64,000 nt of DNA, from positions 3,987,001 through 4,051,000 of the forward strand of contig JARFJB010000762.1 of assembly GCA_036346205.1 (NCBI GenBank), written 5' to 3'. Shown here piece by piece: positions 10,993 to 22,679 of this stretch (the stretch's first letter is position 1; each line of letters starts with the position of its first letter). A program made the translations under genes and the position numbers. The DNA is from Vesta saturnalis. Taxonomy: Eukaryota; Arthropoda; Insecta; Coleoptera; Lampyridae. The notes beneath the pieces were generated by a model, which was not told the DNA's origin, searched no databases, and worked only from the letters and a program-made list of their open reading frames with translations.

Positions 10993-11945
10993 TACATTCT
11001 GAAAGCAATTTTTACTGCATATCAAACATTTCTTTGCATTTGGTAATATGCTAAAATATTGAGATATTTTATTAGAACTGAAATAAAAAATATGTAAATG
11101 AAACAGAGATCAAGAGCACATAATAAAATATTCAAGCCTGGCACTTCAAACTTGCAAAGGTCGGGATATTTGTCACACACGGAAAAAGAGTAAATTATTG
11201 GTAGTAAGCAATATGAAACATAGAATAAGTTGTTCACATAGAATATATTTTACAAACGATTTGAACAAGACTAAGCAAGAAGTGTGTATCAATATTTAAC
11301 AGGATAAAACTCGACCTATTAGTTACCACAACACTATAACAGCTAAGGTGCGGATTATGCACTCATAAAAGGCAAAGTAGCATTCTTCAAACAAGAAAAT
11401 GTGTGATAGAAATAGCTATTTGTGTATTAAGAGCGCAAAGTGTTACATTGGCGCTCTGAGTGAGAGCGGCTCGAATTACACACATAATTTTTTCTACAAC
11501 CGGTGATTTTATAAAATGTTTGGTAAAAATTAATAATCATTCATAACCTCAAATTTGACAGTTTAGATTTCAAAACTTGAGCATCACTTGGCGCTACACA
11601 TGTCTTTGTAAGAATGTTTGTTAAAAACTGTTTTTATTTTTACAATGTTGCTTATCTTCGCAGATAGCACAATTATCCTAAACAATTATTACTTCTCTTT
11701 TAATTTCCATTTTGTAGGTTGGAAGGTCGTGTGGTGTGCCACACCAGATATTTACTGTACGCATCCTTTTGTCAAAAGTCACAGAAACATTAGACCTTTC
11801 TTTATTAAGGTTTCCATGGTAACTAAGCGAGCGTGTTAGTAACTTTGCCGCTCGGCGAGCGACAAAGTACAAAAAGCTTGCTCCTCGGAAAAGTGCGCTT
11901 TCTTTTGCAAGCGCAAATTTGTACTTTTCGCTCGGTTGTAGAGAA
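10991..11945. other. AT-rich stretch without recognisable gene
   Basis: Short frames at 11022-11237 and 11618-11839 show no domain. The only structure I see is the CG-rich palindrome at 11839-11870 and a further AAAGTGCGCTTTC/GCAAGCGCAAA stretch at about 11892-11920. Confidence 0.5.
11839..11870. repeat. Imperfect CG-rich palindrome
   Basis: ACTTTGCCGCTCG meets GCGAGCGACAAAGT head to head with one internal mismatch and no spacer. It is similar in style to the hairpin at 8811-8852 but not the same sequence. Confidence 0.7.
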
Positions 11946-12330
11946 ATGTTATAATCGTTATATACACCGTGTCCAAGATAAGGATGCCCACTATGGGGAT
12001 CTCGGAAACGGTAAGAGATGGAAGGTCGGTTAAATGGAACAAAAGTTACGCATTTGAGAGGATGTATTTATGGTCTTTGTAGAACTCGAATATCTCTTTT
12101 AGTTTTTGAGATATTTGAAAAAAATTGAATTTTCTGATTTTCGTTTTTATTTTTTTTTTTTTTGACCGCATTTGAAGAGCTATTAAGAAAAGCAGAGCAC
12201 ATTTTTATTGCCACTTTTATATCTCTACTTAATGCTGTTATTCAATTTTTGATACAGCGTTTCGTTTGTTAGCAACCATCATCAACCTTATTTTTTTAAA
12301 TACACGAAAAAATTATTTTTGCCATATTTA
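11946..12330. mobile_element. Mariner-type end fragment (solo inverted-repeat-like)
   Basis: Begins near ACACCGTGTCCAAGATAAGG, the kind of end found on insect mariner relatives, and continues with AACTCGAATATCTC. At about 12240-12310 it contains AACCATCATCAACCTTATTT, which matches the terminal repeat of element A (1366-1545). No transposase is visible, so this is probably a fragment or a non-autonomous derivative. Confidence 0.5.
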
Positions 12331-13778
12331 AATTCTCTCCTTGATTCTGAATTCAACGATATATCACACTTTATATTTTTGATACGTTTCGGATGAGAAA
12401 ATTCATATTCAATGTAAAACATCGAAAACATACAGTTAAAACTAATACTAATGACGAATTGGTAATAGAAGAACAGAAATGCAAGTTATTGGTGTATATC
12501 GTAGTGGAAGACTTAAAGCTTAAGAAGTGATTATCGATAATAGACTAGGTATATTAATCGATAAAAGGTATTCATATTGTATTCTATATTTATATTGTGT
12601 GAAGGATACAAAGGTTGCGTCCTGAAAAAGTAATTATAATTTTTACCTTTAATAATTAAGTAAACCAAATAAGCTACAAGAACCGAAGCAGAATTTGACC
12701 ATTGAATCCACTTAGTATTTTGTTTTAGTAGCTGGATTTAGGAAACGAAGGCCTTGTATATTAATTTACATATTTACTCGTGAAGATAAAATAAATGTGT
12801 TATTGTATTTACTATTTATTTTGAATGTATGTGGATGTACAGTACATTGGAAGTTACTATTCAATTAGTGTAAATATTTAGAAGGTAATTCTCCGAGACC
12901 ATATAAGCAGAAAATTGAAGAAGTAAATCAATCGTAATAGAATTTTTTGAGTTTTTCATTATAACTGAATTGTCAACGATACAGCTTGATTGTAATATAC
13001 AAAGTGTTTGATTTTAAACCAATGTTAAGTAATCACGATCAGATATTCATTTTACATTGCAGTCATTTTATTTAATTTCGGATTACAGTAACACTTTATT
13101 TACATTATAAGTTTACGTTTTTGAATATTAATAAGATTACGTGTAAACCAAATAAGTTACAAAATTGTATCAAGTTAGATTGTTTCATAGTTGAATTAAA
13201 CTCACTACGAGAACTAAGAGAATCAATGTTGATAAATTTTACGATTTGTATTGAAAGAGGATTAGAACCGAATGGTTGGTCATATAATAACGAGCTAATC
13301 GAGGCATGTAATTAATACAATTATTCATTGAATATTTGCATATTGATCATTTATTCAGATTGTTTTTGAGGCGAACCATCACAAGGAAGGTTATACCATA
13401 ACAACTAACTTATACTTAACAAAATTTGTCTATCATAGTGGGGTAAGTTGCTTAATAAGTTGTCGTCCATCGTTGGGCACAATAAATTAAGTAGTTACGA
13501 TATAATTTGACACCGAGCGTAGGACTAGGGTGTTCGTATTGTAACATTACACATTGTGTTCATTAAAAATATACATACAACCAGTCAAAAAGCAAAAGAA
13601 AAAAGTTTCTGTTTCTATAGACAAACCCACACAAAATTGTTGAATGTGCATGTGTTTACTGGGATCCAACACCGCCACGGAAAGGATTGTTCTGCTATGA
13701 ATAAAATCTGGATAAACGAAAAACTAGCCTTACTGAAAAATGTTAAATGGACTTAATGACAAAACGTAATTTTGAAAT
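12331..13778. other. AT-rich stretch without recognisable gene
   Basis: Small frames at 13121-13315 and 13556-13756 have no recognised features. CCAAATAAGCTACAA at about 12665 and CCAAATAAGTTACAA at about 13148 are similar and might be traces of a diverged duplication. Confidence 0.45.
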
Positions 13779-13871
13779 GACCACACACACCACTCATACA
13801 ACACACAACGCACACAACACACATACAACATACACAACACACACAACACACACAACACACACAAACACACA

Positions 13872-13918
<47 letters not shown>

Positions 13919-13982
13919 ACAAACACACACAAACACACACACACGCGCAACACACGCAACACACGCAACACACACAACTCAC

Positions 13983-14053
<71 letters not shown>

Positions 14054-14487
14054 CGCACAACACACACACAACAAACACTACAAACACTACAAACACTACA
14101 AACACTACAAAAATAACAAACAACAAACAGAACAAACACAACAAACATAACAAACACAAAAAACACAACAAACAACAAACACAACAAACACTACAAACAC
14201 AACAAACACAACTGACACAACAATCAGAACAAACACAAACACAACAAATACAACAAACACAACACATAACAATCACAAACAAAACAAACACTACAAACAC
14301 TACAAACACTACAAACACTACAAACACTACAAACACTACAAACACTACAAACACTACAAACGCAGTAAACACAACAAACACGACAACCAACAAACACAAC
14401 AAAAAACACACATCCATACGCACACACGCGCACGCACGCACTCTCGCACGGTACGCACCCACACCCGCACAAATGCACGCACGCACA
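13779..14487. repeat. AC-rich simple-sequence block, proximal part
   Basis: Mostly (CA)n interrupted by AACACACAC variants, then AACAAACAC and ACAAACACT units, then a short CG-containing CACGCACGCA tail. Long open frames through it in every phase simply reflect the rarity of stop codons in AC-only DNA and are not genes. Confidence 0.95.
14284..14361. repeat. 9-bp tandem repeat ACAAACACT, nearly 9 copies
   Basis: A perfect run of the 9-mer ACAAACACT. A shorter run of the same unit lies at about 14071-14110. Confidence 0.93.
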
Positions 14488-14818
14488 AATTATAGTCGAC
14501 CTTGGTAGATTTAGAGTTAGTCGATTGCATAACCTGCTATACCTACATATGTATACGTAGATTGGAAGGCAAAATACCACACAAAGTATTTATTGTAAAT
14601 AACAATTTTATCTAAACTACAATCCAGCTTATTATTTGAATGCTTATATAAAAAAGTGGAGTGCAGGATTTTATTTTTAATTTACCCGACTCAAATGTGT
14701 CTATTAGAGGAACAATTACTTGTCACCATGAAAGGATAGTTTATGAAATGAAGTTTAAATACAAACTTTCAAGTACGTACGTATTATGGTTCTGAAGTTA
14801 CCCTGGATACTAACATTT
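14488..14818. other. Unique-sequence island inside the AC-rich block
   Basis: Ordinary AT-rich sequence with no gene seen, separating the two simple-sequence blocks. Confidence 0.7.
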
Positions 14819-15225
14819 ATCCACATACACACGCGCACGCACGCACCCACCCACATACACACACGCTTATACACTCATACATACGCACACATACTCACAC
14901 ACACACACACACACACTCACTCTCACACACTCACATACTCACACATTCACACACACACACACACAAACTCACACACACTCACACATTAACGCACCAACCC
15001 ACTCACGAATCCACGAAGTCAGACACTCACATACTAAAACATACACACACACTCACACATACCACACCACACCCACACCACACCCTGCACCACCACACAC
15101 TCAACACACTCACACAACACAAACCAACACAACACCAACACCAACACACAACACACAAACACAAACACACAACACACAACACACAACACACACACAACAC
15201 ACAACACACAACACAAACAACACAC

Positions 15226-15264
<39 letters not shown>

Positions 15265-18200
15265 CACACAAAACAACACACACAACACACACACAAACAC
15301 ACACAACAAACACAACACAAACACACAACACAAAACACACACACACACAACACACAACACACACACAAACACACACAACAAACACAAACACAACACAACA
15401 CACAACACAACACACAAACACAACACACACACAAACACAACAACACACACACAACACAAACACAACACACAACAAAACACACACACACACAAACAAAACA
15501 AACACACACACACACAACAACACACACACAACACAACACACAAACACACAACACAACAACACAACAAACACACAACAACAACACACACACACACAACACA
15601 ACACACACACACAACACAAACACACAACACACACAACACAACACAACACACACACAACACAAACACACACACAACACAACACAACACAACAAACAACAAC
15701 AACACAACACACACACACACACAACACACACAACACAACACAACACACACAACACACAACACACACACAAACACACAACACACACAAAACAACACAACAA
15801 CACAACACACAACACAACACAACACAACACACAACAAACAACAAACAAACACAACACAACACAACACACAACACACACACAACACAACACACACACACAA
15901 AACACAACACACAACACAAAACACAACAACAACAAACACAACAAACAACACAACACAACACAACACAACACAACACACACACAACAACACACAAAAAAAA
16001 AACAAAAACACAAAAAAACAAAAAAAAAACACAACAAAACAAAAAAAACACACAAAACACAAACAAACACAAACAAAACAAAACAAAAAAATAAAAAAAA
16101 AAAACAAAAAAAAAAAAAACACAAACAAAAAAAACACACAAACAAAACAAAAAACAAACAAAAAACAAAAAAAACAAAACAAACACACAAAAAACACAAA
16201 ACAAACAAAAAAACAACACACAACAAACACAAAAAAAAAACAAACAAACAACAAACACAACACAAAAAAAAAACAAAACAAAAACAACACAACAAACAAA
16301 ACAAAACACACACAACACAAAACAAAAAAAAACACAAAAAAACAACACAACAAACACAAACAAACACACAAAAACACAAAAAAAAACAAAAAAAAAAAAA
16401 AAACAAACACAAACAAACAAACAAACACAAAACAAACAATACACAAACAAAAAAAAACATACAAACAAAATAACACACAAAATAACAACACAACAAATCA
16501 AATAATAATAACACATAATACACAACAACATAATAAATAAACACAAAACACAACAACAACATCAAACATACACAACACAACAAAATAACTAAACACATAC
16601 ATAACAATACACAAACAACATACACACACACACAATAATATAAACACATACACACAACAACTAACACACACAATAAACATCAACAACAACACAACACAAC
16701 AAACACAAAACACAACACACAAACAACACAACAACAACAACATACAAACAAAACACACACAAACAATACACACACACAACACAACACAACACACACAACC
16801 ATACAACACACAACAAAAAATAATAAACAAACAAAACAACACAAAAAACACAAAACACAAAACACAACAACACAAACAACAACACAACAACAACAACAAA
16901 CAACAATAAAACAAAACAACACACACAAAATATAACAACACAAACACAAACAACACACAATACATAACACACACAACACATCAACACAACACACACATAC
17001 ACAACACAACAACACAAATACAAATAACAACAACACATACAACATACAAAAACAAACACAACAAACAAATAAACAACAAACACATAACACAACACAACAC
17101 ACACACACAACAAACAACAAAACACAAAAATACAAAAACACAAACATACATAACACAACAAACAACAAACAACAACAACACAACAACAAACAAAATACAC
17201 ACACACACAACACAAAAACACACAAACACAACAAACAAAACACAAAACACAATACAAACACAAACAATAAAACATCAAACAACAAATCACAAACTAATAA
17301 ATACATATTCATAATAAACAACAATATATACATATTTCTAATAAACACCATATACATATAATATCCATATATACAATACACTAAACACAATAACATACAA
17401 ATAAAACTAAACACACAATACATAACATACATCACAAACAATAACAACACAACATACAAACATACACAACACATACACACACACACACACACATACACAC
17501 AACACACAACACACACAAAACATAAATACACAACACAACAAATACACAACACACACAACACACAACACTACACAACACATAACAACACAACACAACACAA
17601 ACACAAAACACACACACTACACACAACAACACATACACACAACACACAACACACAACACAATAACACAACTAACATACACACACACACACACACACACAC
17701 AACACAACACACAACACATACAACAACACACAACAAAACAACACACACACAACACAACACAACACAACACATACACACAACATAAATACATACAACACAC
17801 ACACAACATACAATACAAACAACATACACAACAACAAACACAAAACATATACAACAAATACAACAATAAACACAAACAACACAAACATAACACAAACACA
17901 ACACAACACAACAACAACACAACTATATACACATAATATATAAACACAACACATACACACAACAACACACAACACATACAAATATAATACATAACACATA
18001 ACAACACACACATATACTACACAACACATACACAACAAGCATACACACACACTAACACACAACTACACACACACAACACACACACAACAACACAACACAA
18101 CACACACACACAACACATCAACACAATACACAACAAACAAACACACACACAACACACACAACACAAACACACACACACACAACACAACACATAACACACA

Positions 18201-18300
18201 CACACAACACACACACACAACACAACACAACACAACACACAACACAACACAAACACAACACACAACACAACACAATACACAACACAACACACAACACAAC
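14819..18300. repeat. Giant AC-rich simple-sequence block, about 3.5 kb
   Basis: Built of CA, CAA, CAAA and ACAAC units in irregular order. From 15088 to 18038 the plus strand has no G at all (2,951 nt), and from 15111 to 16091 it has neither G nor T. The middle (about 15990-16440) drifts to A-rich CAAAA units and later parts gain T as CATA. Minus-strand frames up to 548 codons of C, V, L and F are composition artefacts. Confidence 0.97.
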
Positions 18301-18460
18301 CTTACAAGACGTTAGATCAAGAGTCGATATTTCAGAGTTTGTAGTTGTCGAAACAAGCCATACTACATATTTTTCTTGAATGCACCTATTATGAGCGTGT
18401 GATAAGTGTCGCATTGTTTACCATGCCGCCTGTTTAGGTCTTACTTGAACGGATGTACAA

Positions 18461-18963
18461 ATGCTAAATAGCGCCGATAAACTACGACCTGCATTTCATT
18501 GCGATCAGTGCACAGATGATTCTAAGCAAGTATCTGAACTTAAGATAATTACCAATCTACAATCAGAAGTTTCTGAATTAAAACATAAAATTCATTATCC
18601 TTCGGTGCCACCGAACAAGTAATTAATGAAATTTCCGAAAAAAATAGACGTGCGTCAAATATTATCGTGTTTAATGTAACAGAAGAAGATCAATCTGGTG
18701 CCAACTTGGGTAAGATTAAGATATCTGACATAGTAAATACGTTAGGTATTATTGATACGTCGAAAATAAAATTCTTTCGATTGGGAAAACCATTACCAAA
18801 TAAAAATCGACCAATAGAGGTGATCCTTCAGGATGTAAATGATGTTAAAACCGCGTTAAAAAATAAATCTAAACTTATTTCTCCACGATTTAACGATAGC
18901 TTCAGACCAAATACCCGCGCAGCGTCAATACCTTTACGATCTACCCACATCTCTGAACCTTAG
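18461..18963 (+). pseudogene. LINE ORF1 remnant
   Basis: A first frame from the ATG at 18461 encodes a C-x-x-C containing head followed by a short heptad-like stretch (SELKIITNLQSEVSELKHK). After a frameshift near 18600 a second frame reads SEKNRRASNIIVFNVTEE and continues to about 18963 with the RLGK and NRPIEVIL segments. The latter resembles the RNA-binding part of LINE ORF1 proteins with the NIIIFNVPES signature. The product would be a nucleic-acid chaperone of the retrotransposition particle. Broken and truncated. Confidence 0.6.
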
Positions 18964-19056
18964 GCTGCAAAATGGTGAAAGTAATTTGACAATCAAATAC
19001 ATTCAAGTAACACCGCAAATTATCTCTATGAATAACCAAAAAAAACAGATAACTCC

Positions 19057-19540
19057 AAAGACATTCAATTTTATTACCAAAACGTGCGCGGTCTTAACGC
19101 TAAAATTTCCTCATTGTTTCAAGAAGTCTCCATTTCTTCGTATCACATTATATATTTAGCAGAAACGTGGCTGAATCCAAGCATAAACAATTCCGAATTA
19201 TTTCCTGTTAACTATACAGTTTTACGGTGTGATCGGCAGTTTGGTGAACTAAATGTTTCCAGGGGTGGTGGAGTACTGATAGCAGTAGTGGATTACACTA
19301 GATTCACATATCAACAATAGAATTTTGTGATTTTTAGAATCTCTAACGGACAACCGTTACTGCAATGATAAAATTATTGTTTTAGGGGATCTAATTATCT
19401 TTCATATTTTGTAGGTTATTTAAGTTGCAATCAATTAAATCAAATTACTAACATTAACAATAGGATTTTATATTTGATAATCAGTAATTCTGAACGTGTA
19501 GTCACGAAAAGTGATTGTATACTAAAGGGTGTCTCAATAA
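19057..19540 (+). pseudogene. LINE endonuclease (EEP) remnant
   Basis: The frame before 19320 reads YYQNVRGLNAKISS, then YLAETWLNPSI and RGGGVLIAV, the N-terminal motifs of apurinic-type LINE endonucleases including the glutamate of the AETWL box. After a frameshift, IIVLGDL and then NNRIL and a KSD segment match the later GDFN and SDH region. The coding is interrupted after about 19520. Confidence 0.7.
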
Positions 19541-19689
19541 GGGTGCACTATTTTGTTTAAAAATAAAAACACGTGTTTTTTGAGTAAGGTGTGATATTTA
19601 TGTTGCATTAAAAATAAGACATGTTCCGATTATGTATGGAATAAAATATCCGGCAAATATCTTATCTGATACATTCTTCTATCAATTTA

Positions 19690-20580
19690 AATAAGAGCTA
19701 TCCGAGTATCAACATGGCTTTGTTCCAAAAAGATCGACGATAACGAACCTTGCGTGTTTTTCACAATATACCTGGTTTTAGCCTCTCCGTAGTAGATCTT
19801 ATAAAATCGTATCTTACGGATCGCGCACAATTTGTATCCTATAATGGTCATGACTCCCAATTATTCATTCCTACATCGGGGTTCCTCAAGGCTGAACCTT
19901 GGGGGCCTTTCTTTTTTTGATATTTATCAATGATCTTCCTACTCATATCTCTTCTCAGAAATTACTATATGCGGATGACCTAAAAATTTTTAACGAAATA
20001 AGTTGTGTCGAAGACTGCACTGTACTGCAAAGTGATATAAATAGCCTGCAGTTTTGGTGTCAGTTGAACAAACTTTATTTAAATCCTTACACACGGTACT
20101 CTCCCATAGAGGTTTAGGAATTACATTTAATAAAGCGTTAACCTTTTCCATTCATATTAAAGAAGGTATTAAACAATCTTTTAAAGGGATTTCAAAGATA
20201 TCTCTACCACACAATCGCTTTATCGTTCATTAGTAAGGTCTATTCTGGAATATGGTGCATTGATCTGGGACCCTTCTTATAAAAAGTATGAGATTGAAAT
20301 TATCGTATCCAACGCCGCTTTTTTAAATATATACATTTTCGCACAGAAGGCTTCTACCCAGAGAGAGGCTACCCTCAAAACGTTTTACTGCAAAGGTACA
20401 ACCTCTCATCACTTGCTACAAGAAGGAAACGTATTATCTTGTCATTCTTGTATAATATATTGCATGATCACACAGACTGTGCAATATTGCACAACCAAAT
20501 ATTTGACGTTGTTCCCCGTATATCGACCAGGCATTAAATTGCATTCTACTTACCAAAATGCAGAACTAACGTTTTAAAAA
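19690..20580 (+). pseudogene. LINE reverse transcriptase remnant
   Basis: Frame-shifting pieces read YQHGFVPKRST (fingers), GVPQG followed by LGAFLFLIFINDLPTHI (palm), and KLLYADDLKIF with the catalytic YADD at 19968-19979. Thumb and C-terminal pieces follow to about 20580. The N-terminal part of the domain is missing. Several stops and frame changes; not functional. Confidence 0.75.
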
Positions 20581-20902
20581 ACTCTCCTGTGCATAAAACT
20601 AGTTACATTTATAACTGCCTAACTAGGGTAATAGACATTGTCAACTGCCCTCTAAGCCACTTGTTGAATACAATTGACTGATTTCATTATTTTACAATAT
20701 TATTCATTCAGTTACTTGTAGAATTATGTTTTGTTTATTTTTTTTTCTTTTTTTGCTTACAAATGGCGTGTTAAATACGATACTTTTACAATTATATGCT
20801 ATAGTAAGAATATATTTGTTATGTTGCAGAATGATTTTGCATTTATTTCTAATTTTTCGCACTTACAATAATTGTTTCTTTTATATGAACTTGTATTTGT
20901 TC

Positions 20903-20985
20903 TTAAAAATTATTATTAATTTTATTAAATACATAAATAAAAAGTTTACCTCGAGTAGGATTTGAACCTACGACCTGTACTTTGC
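20903..20985 (-). repeat. Inverted copy of a tRNA 3' half plus downstream flank
   Basis: The reverse complement of 21136-21218. It contains the anticodon-stem 3' strand, variable loop, T-arm, acceptor 3' strand, pol III T-run and about 40 bp of downstream flank of the tRNA-like gene at 21102. Arms are about 83 bp and look identical. The break lies inside the anticodon triplet. Confidence 0.9.
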
Positions 20986-21101
20986 GATATTGCAGGCTCA
21001 CATTCCATTAATATAAGTAATTTGATTGTAATCTCATTATATTTAGAATTTACATCAGTTCTATATACATAAAGACAAAATTTACATCGATTGGGGCTTG
21101 A

Positions 21102-21174
21102 ACCTTGGTGGCGCAGTTGGTAGCGCGGTACTCTTGCAAAGTACAGGTCGTAGGTTCAAATCCTACTCGAGGTA
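21102..21174 (+). tRNA. tRNA-like gene, complete cloverleaf, anticodon TGC
   Basis: All four stems pair. Acceptor ACCTTGG/TCGAGGT has 7 pairs, two of them G-U; D-stem GCGC/GCGC; anticodon stem GTACT/AGTAC around CTTGCAA; T-stem GTAGG/CCTAC. A-box TGGCGCAGTTGG and B-box GGTTCAAATCC are near consensus (G to A in the B-box). There is no intron and A is the discriminator base. The anticodon TGC would read alanine codons, but the third acceptor pair is C3-G70, not the G3-U70 needed by alanyl-tRNA synthetase, and the D-arm, variable loop and T-arm resemble elongator tRNA-Met. Possibly an anticodon-switched or pseudo-tRNA, or the head of a SINE. Confidence 0.75.
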
Positions 21175-21177
21175 AAC

Positions 21178-21182
21178 TTTTT
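21178..21182 (+). terminator. RNA polymerase III T-run
   Basis: TTTTT starting four bases after the discriminator base of the tRNA-like gene, in the expected place for pol III termination. Confidence 0.65.
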
Positions 21183-22004
21183 ATTTATGTATTTAATAAA
21201 ATTAATAATAATTTTTAATTACATATTTACCTTTGAACTTATTCGTTCATAACAAAAACTTATAATAATTTGTATTTGTTCTGTTTGGGTATTCACCTGT
21301 TTGAACAATAACGTTATTATTATTATTATTATAACGTAAATTGAAGTAAATAGAGCGATGTACGATCAGCTGTTGTCTTTGAAGCACGTTACTAATTTGC
21401 AAGTGCCTGTTTTGCTACTATTTCCAAACATTTTGAAGTAATTTTTAGGAAGCAACGTATCTGCGGTGATCCACGGATTCACCTGCAATTACGATAAAGA
21501 TAGCGAGTTTTTGGATGTTTAGGCTAGCTGTGAACGTTCCTAATTAGGTATTTCATCCCTGTTTATATACCTATAAACATCCTAGAGCCCATCCGATTTA
21601 TGACAACCTCTATTGTGTCTTACGTATGATAAGTTATCTCAGATACGCAGAAAAGTTGGTAATACTCCCACCTCTAACCACTGAGCTATCTATACCCTAT
21701 CATTTATCTGTTGCTTCCGTTCTACTGCCATTTCGACTGTAACACTCTTAAAGACTTAATAATGTAATTAATCCCGTTAGGCGTAAAAATCAATTACCGC
21801 TTAATGTTTCATATTAAACGTTAGGGGAAATTTGAAAAATACTATTTAACTATGGTAGAACTGTTTTCAAACCTAAAGTCTGTCCATTTATTTTACATAT
21901 ATGAGGTACATGATTTTGTGTTAAGTAGTTAACAGATTTCTTAATACTAATTTTAGGATTTACTGCTTTCATATTATATCGTTACAACGTAAGTTATTTA
22001 TCAG
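21183..22004. other. Intergenic; contains a tRNA 5'-half-like fragment
   Basis: No protein gene. At about 21661-21698 the minus strand reads TAGCTCAGTGGTTAGAGG, a perfect A-box and D-arm preceded by a GGGTATA acceptor-like strand. No matching T-arm or B-box follows, so it looks like a tRNA fragment or old SINE head. Confidence 0.5.
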
Positions 22005-22140
22005 AAATATGGCCGGTTTGCCCTCGACCGTTTTGCGCACTTACCCAAAATCGACCAGTTTGCGCTGTTCGATTTTTATTATAGAAATTTAAACCTACCT
22101 TATTATCTCCGATCGACCGATCTGCGCTCTAGTTTAATAT
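22005..22140 (+). repeat. Left terminal inverted repeat of the MULE
   Basis: Contains CTCGACCGTTTTGCGC once, and ATTTTTATTATAGAAATTTA shared exactly with the right end. Confidence 0.85.
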
Positions 22141-22290
22141 AATTTTAAATTCACACTATAACTTTTATCAAAATGTAAGATAAAAGAAATAAAAAAAGCA
22201 TCAAATTACAAGAAGGATTATAAAAACCATCTTCCCTTCACACTTTTATCCAGACTTAGAACTGGCAAAGTCTATACATAATATAAACTT

Positions 22291-22669
22291 TGGTGTGTTT
22301 AAAAGATTTTTTTGGGTTTTTAAGTTTTTTGTTTTTTTTTATTTTTTAGTTTTTTTTGTATTTATTCAAGCATTTGAATATATGCTAACGTCCTTAAACA
22401 TAATCTTAAATCCCCTTTGGTGTGCTTAAAAGATTTTTTTTTGGGTTTTTAGGTTTTTTTTTTCATTTTTTATTTTTTTTTGTATTTATTCAAGCATCTG
22501 AATATATGCTAACATCTTTAAACACAATCCTAAGTCCCCGTTGAGTGTTTAAAAGATTTTTTTTTGGGGTTTTTAGGTTTTTTTTTTTTCATTTTTTAGT
22601 TTTTTTTTGTATTTATTCAAGCTTCTGAATATATGCTAACGTCTTTAAACACAATCGTCAGTCCCCTGT
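22291..22669. repeat. Three tandem copies of a 124-127-bp unit inside the MULE
   Basis: Units start at 22291, 22418 and 22542. Each has TTTAAAAGATTTTTT, a T-rich tract, then TTTATTCAAGC and GAATATATGCTAAC, ending near CCCC. The T tracts vary in length. They sit directly downstream of the transposase stop region on the minus strand. Confidence 0.9.
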
Positions 22670-22679
22670 ATCATTATAT

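Larger units (their letters stand above)
18461..20640 (+). mobile_element. Non-LTR retrotransposon (Jockey/I-group LINE), decayed
   Basis: Pieces of ORF1, endonuclease and reverse transcriptase follow each other on the plus strand in the order expected of a two-ORF LINE. The region between endonuclease and reverse transcriptase is deleted and replaced by about 150 bp of foreign sequence (19525-19680). No poly-A tail or target duplication was identified. Clade assignment is approximate. Confidence 0.75.

Noticed and set aside
15027..18414. Many long minus-strand ORFs rich in C, V, L and F (up to 548 codons) and the 253-codon T/N/H ORF at 13747-14508
   Set aside because: They lie entirely in AC-rich simple sequence where stop codons are rare by composition, and are open in several phases at once.
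22291..22669. CRISPR-like array
   Set aside because: The repeats are contiguous 124-127-bp units without spacers, inside a eukaryotic transposon.
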